A stretch of 64,000 bases of DNA from Glomus cerebriforme (Eukaryota > Glomeromycota > Glomeromycetes > Glomerales > Glomeraceae), in contig QKYT01000029.1 in assembly GCA_003550305.1 (NCBI GenBank), forward strand, positions 131,700-195,699, written 5' to 3'. A program made the translations under genes and the position numbers. The notes beneath the pieces are model-generated. The model ran no database searches. It was not told the DNA's origin and was given only the letters and a program-made list of their open reading frames with translations. The first letter of the stretch is position 1. Each line of letters starts with the position of its first letter. This document shows, piece after piece, positions 59,802 through 64,000 of this stretch.

Positions 59802-61208
59802 AAAGAAGAATACGAAAGAAGGATTTTGACATTGTCATATGAATTTTATTTCAGGTTGTAAATATTAAATATATTTTAAAAATTTCTGTAAAAAAAAAAA
59901 AAAAAAAAACGAGTTTTATTATTTATTTCTTATTTATTGATTTACCATATTTATTTTTATTGGACAAATTTGTAGAATTTTGTTTTATAGGTTTTCTTTA
60001 TTTTTCATGTATATATTTTTAAAAATAAATAAAAATTCCTCTTTCATCCAACAGTATGATGTGTTATATTGTTTATATTATTTATCATGCAAGAAAATAC
60101 ACATTATACACATTTCAATTTTTTGTTATTTTTTAGATAAGCACTCTCCACATAATCGCATATATAGTTAAAGTGAAAATTGGGATATATTATACGAGTA
60201 AATAAAATATTACCCACAATATTCTCGGTAATCATCGCATGAGATTTTATATTAAAAGTGAAACATTCTAACAAATCATCATAAAGAACTTACCCTCTCC
60301 CAAGGATTGATGATAATCAGTTGCTAATAAATCATCACCATATTGCGTGGCTTCCTTTGATATTTTAGATAATGACTATGATTAAGGTCAGAAGTTGATG
60401 TTAGCTTCCAGTCAGCTTCTTGGTTCCCTCTTTTCAGGATTCTTGTACAGTACCTAGCGTTACTAGGTGTATATGTAGCTTACCGTAATGTTTAGCAAAT
60501 TTCATCATGACCCAAATGTAATGCTGGCCAGTTTTATAGTTCTGACCTGCATTATAGTTGTTTTATTTGTTTTATTTTAATATTTTGTTTTTATTTTTTT
60601 TTATATTAATGAAATTAAATGTACCAGATACTGTACATTATTAAATCATATATAATTTATAATTAGTTTTATTAATTATTAATTTTATAATTAATTTTTA
60701 TTTAAAATAAAATACTGAATACACATATCATATCTTTATTGAAATATTAATGCTTGAATCCTCATTTTTAAAATATTTTATGGCATTATTCTTTATTCAA
60801 AATTAAATGTACAGTATAATTGAAATTTGAATTTTAGATTTGTATATAATGTAATTTTTTGGCTTTAACAATCAGGTTTAAAATGAAAAATTTCAAAATA
60901 AATTTTTTATTTATTAGATATCATATTTCTAATATTAGTTGAACTTTGGAAAACATGTTTTTCTTAATATACAGTAATTGTAAAGTAATAGTATATTAAC
61001 TACAGTATATAATTATTACTATATCTAATAGTAATAGCTTAATTGTAACTTAATGATTATTATACAGTTATTATATATTAAGAAACTCAAATTTTTCTTA
61101 AGAAGTAATTTAGAAATAAAATATTAAAATAATAAAATAAAAAAAATTATAAAATATATTTTTTTAACAAAAATCTTTTTTAAAAAATTTTATAAAAAAA
61201 AAATGAAA
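59802..61208. other. AT-rich spacer with repeat traces
   Basis: An A18 run follows at about 59891. Between 60290 and 60560 the sequence is less AT-rich and contains CAGTCAGCTTCTTGG, an ACCTAG/CTAGGT hairpin near 60456-60470, and TAATGCTGG (60519-60527). This suggests decayed transposon sequence. No gene. Confidence 0.5.
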
Positions 61209-61354
61209 ATTACTAAACATCGCCTGGGCGATCATCATCTTTATCAGCATTAGGATAGCATTTTGGGCGGAGTTACATTTGTATTCTTAATTTTGCCTCA
61301 AATTCCATTCTAATGCTGGTAAAGATGATGATCATCCAGGTGATGTTTAGCAAT
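61209..61354. mobile_element. Small MITE with about 45-nt inverted arms
   Basis: About 146 bp. The left arm begins ATTACTAAACATCGCCTGG and reaches CAGCATTAG at about 61253. The right arm from 61310 (CTAATGCTGGTAAAGATGAT) to GATGTTTAGCAAT is its inverse with a few substitutions. The arms include the shared core GATCATCATCTTTA. The central loop of about 56 nt contains no coding. A target duplication is not evident, so the exact termini are uncertain. Confidence 0.75.
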
Positions 61355-62239
61355 ATCCAAAAAAAATTATGAATAATTTATTTTTAAAATAGAAATTTAA
61401 AATAAAAATAAGATTTGTATTAAAACTTAAAAAATTCATTAAAAATTTAGATATATATAATAATTTATTATAAATAAATAATAGTATACTTAAGGTTGCT
61501 AACCAAAAATTATTTGGCTTAATGTTAAAAGTCAAAACTCTTATATAATGCTAAAACTGCCAAGATGTTAAAATGCTAAAATTGTTTAATCTACTAAAAC
61601 TGCTAAAACTGCCATAATTGCCAAAATTTTTATATCTAAATTTTTTCATAGTTTGGTGTAACTGATTATATATTACTAATATAATTTTAACATGTTTCAC
61701 ATTTTAATAGTACAATATATTACCTGTCTATAAATGATATCTATATTATTTTTGTATAACCAGATGTTTTGTAAAATTAACATAACTTTACCATTTTCTT
61801 TAATATTTACTTTTACATTTATTAATCAATATAGTAGTAATCTATATACATTTATGCTATTTATAAATTTAGATATTTATAAAAGATTATATAAAAAAGA
61901 TATTATGTATAAAAACCTATGTACATAGTATATAGTGATGTACACTATATGCACTATATGCTGATTTTGATAGTTATGTAATATAACATACATCCATTTA
62001 TACATACATATACTGTATAAATATATAATAATATAACAATACTGTACAACCTTCAATTTAGAACTTTTCATTTTTATAAATAATATAGTAAATAATATCA
62101 TAAATAATATTTTACATCTCTAATTCTATAATTTTAAGTTTGATGTATCATGTAAATTTAATTTTTTTTAATTTTACATATTATATACTTCTTTTTTTTA
62201 CTCTTTTACTATCTTTATAATTAATAATATCTTCTATTA
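61355..62239. other. AT-rich spacer
   Basis: Includes repeated CTAAAATTG/CTAAAACTGCC phrases at about 61549-61625 (loose tandem array) and palindromic CACTATATGCACTATATG near 61945. No gene. Confidence 0.5.
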
Positions 62240-63905
62240 ATAATTTTTTAGATATAGATAAATATGCTGCAGAAGATTTTGTTAAAAATAATAATAAGGT
62301 AAATTATATATAATTTAAATATTTTTTTTGTTAAATCTAACAAATAGAATTTAAATAAAGTAAAGATAACAATAATGAAGGCAAAAGTAAAGAAAATGAA
62401 GAAACATTTGCTTTTTTTACTTTTAAATTACAAGTTCAAAAAGTAATACACCCAATAGTTTCTGTGAAATATCCAGAAATCTCTCCAGATGGAATTGTAA
62501 CAATATATAATGTAACTGGTTAGAAAAACTATATGGACATATTTTCAGATGTTAGTAAATACTGTATATGTTAAATTTGATTTGATAATAGCAAATGTTT
62601 GTTAATTAAAATTCTATTTTTTTTATTTTTAATAAATATCCAATATTCAACTAATGGTTCTGGTGGTTCTATAAATATCAAGAAATATCCATTCTTTAAA
62701 GAAGTTTCTGTTAAAAAGGATAAAAGAGAATGACAAGACATTAAATATTACTAGTTTTCTGATCCTAAATTTATCAATCAAGAGCATTGTAATGTTGATT
62801 TTGACTCTAAAATATTTCAACATTATATACAATAGCAAAATAAAAATTCTAAAGAAGTAAAGATATACACATTAGTTTTATTTTTTTAATTTTTAATTAT
62901 ATTATTTTGATGATCTAAATTATCTAATTATTTAAAATTTTAATTAGATTATTTTTGGCTGCAAAAAAATCTTCTTGTCCCTTCAAAAAAGATAATGTAC
63001 TTTGTGATGAAAGACTTCACATTGAAAAAATTACCAATTATTAGACTAAGATAACAAAATACTTTATTAGTTGTAATAAGTATAAATTAAATAAAAAATG
63101 GTTTCGATTTATTAATGTTAAATTAGAAAAGATTGATATTTCATTACTTCAACAATTATTTTCTGGTACTACACTTGTAAATATTCTTGATCTTTTACAT
63201 TTTCTTGTTTTTAAAAGTTAAAATACTGGTTACTAATTATTTTAGATATAAAAAGAGGTACAATACAGCATGATAATTCCAAGGAGTTGTAGACGAAAAA
63301 AATATGGTAATGTATTAAATTTTTAATTTTGCAATAATTATTTAGAATTTAGAAAAAAATTTTATTATTAAACAATTAATATGATAATAACAATAATTTT
63401 GATTACAAATTTGATTGCATTTATTTTTAACTTAAAAAAAAAATTTTTAATATTAATTCTATTAAAAAAATTAAGATATACCACATATAGTTATAATATT
63501 ACTGAATGCCCTTTTGTTGTACTTATTTGTATTAGTTCACAATCATCCTTCTCTTCCACCAGAGTGAACATCTTCTGAAATTAAAAACAATTTGTAAATC
63601 CTAATTGAACAAGCTATTAATCAAGATGATACTACAACTTCAAGATCCATATTATCAGGTAAGATATTAAATAATTAATAATAATAAGTATTAATTAATT
63701 TTAAATTAATAGAAAATTTGATTAAAGTATATTTTAATAAAGAAATTTTAGCAGAAATACATGTTTTCTTAAATAATATTAATAAGTTGCGTTACTTAGT
63801 AAAAAAGTCATACAAAATCTTGCATCCATTTGAATAAAACGTAATGGGTATTTATCATTATGTGTCAATCAAAATTCTGATTTGATTAATTATGTTCGTA
63901 AAATT
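62240..63905 (+). pseudogene. Decayed member of a multicopy repeat-associated gene family
   Basis: Ordered coding remnants on the plus strand are separated by intron-like gaps and stops. They are DIDKYAAEDFVKNNNK (about 62250), EETFAFFTFKLQVQKVIHP (62397-62460), SPDGIVTIYNVTG then stop (about 62488), YSTNGSGGSINIKKYPFFKE (about 62646), and SSCPFKKDNVLCDERLHIEK (about 62970). They continue with KYKLNKKWFRFINVKLEKID (about 63080), VHNHPSPPPE (about 63536-63565, with frame breaks), LIEQAINQDDTTTSRSILSG (about 63600) and EIHV-LNNINKLRYLVKKSY (about 63754). The Cys/His-containing SCPFK part and the HNHPSPPPE motif suggest a FLYWCH/FAR1-like zinc finger associated with transposons. Recollection of similar Rhizophagus repeats supports a multicopy family. 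Internal stops make it non-functional. Confidence 0.6.
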
Positions 63906-63955
63906 GGTAAGTTTTTAAATTTCTATTAGCTTGTATTAATTAAATTATATATACA

Positions 63956-64000
63956 GTCGTCTCCCTCTATAGTCACCCCCTGTATAAGCACAACCTCTGC
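63956..64000 (+). mobile_element. Start of a transposon terminal repeat, cut by the window end
   Basis: TACAGTCGTCTCCCTCTATA begins abruptly in AT-rich sequence and continues GTCACCCCCTGTATAAGCAC to the window end. CAGT-starting, GC-richer ends following a TA dinucleotide are typical of Tc1/mariner/pogo-Tigger elements. The remainder lies outside the window. Confidence 0.5.

Noticed and set aside
1..64000. Search for a novel defence, toxin or biosynthetic gene cluster
   Set aside because: No co-oriented group of unknown genes with shared architecture was found; the unknowns are isolated exons or decayed repeats.

Overview
The window looks like nuclear DNA of a filamentous fungus, most likely a Glomeromycotina (Rhizophagus-type) arbuscular mycorrhizal fungus. 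It is very AT-rich and full of poly-A/T tracts. Its genes have many short introns of about 50-200 nt with GTAAGT/GTATGT donors. It carries a fungal Zn(II)2Cys6 factor, a Bem1 scaffold and a long F-box/leucine-rich protein, and it ends in decayed repeat-family coding sequence. The species assignment is inference. No rRNA, tRNA or CRISPR was recognised.

Layout, left to right. At 2.2-6.0 kb (minus) is DNA topoisomerase I, rebuilt as ten in-phase exons ending in a 9-nt terminal exon. At 7.9-11.0 kb (plus) is a zinc-cluster transcription factor. At 11.8-13.1 kb (minus) is a delta-12-type fatty acid desaturase. At 14.8-16.6 kb (plus) is an intronless Bem1/Scd2 polarity scaffold. From 17.3 to 20.4 kb (minus) come an unidentified protein with a mitochondrial-looking N-terminus, the KDEL receptor ERD2, and cytochrome c oxidase subunit 6B. 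At 21.0-22.4 kb lies a broken MYST histone acetyltransferase. It is split by a 294-bp inverted-repeat transposon flanked by a 5-bp target duplication.

At 23.1-27.9 kb (minus) is the ribosome quality-control factor Rqc2/NEMF. It is divergent from the large subunit of ribonucleotide reductase at 28.3-31.4 kb (plus). A membrane-anchored ALDH3-type fatty aldehyde dehydrogenase follows at 31.7-33.6 kb (minus), with a hAT-like 238-bp MITE just upstream. The 34.3-36.95 kb stretch is less AT-rich and holds a Fic-domain exon and several unassigned exon-like pieces. A leucine aminopeptidase with a probable mitochondrial presequence sits at 37.4-39.6 kb (minus).

From 39.6 to 50.8 kb is an almost gene-free stretch with one convincing orphan terminal exon at 43.1 kb. 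Then come a RhoGEF (50.8-52.3 kb, plus), another AT-rich gap, and an F-box protein (58.2-59.8 kb, plus). The right end (60-64 kb) is repeat territory: a 146-bp MITE, a decayed multi-exon repeat-family gene, and the start of a transposon terminal repeat cut by the window edge.

The intact genes are mostly housekeeping (DNA topology, dNTP synthesis, translation quality control, respiration, ER retrieval, lipid metabolism). Bem1 and RhoGEF belong functionally to Cdc42/Rho polarity control but are about 35 kb apart. No operon-like or cluster logic is seen. The most unusual content is transposon/host-gene interplay and very small exons, not a new defence-type system.
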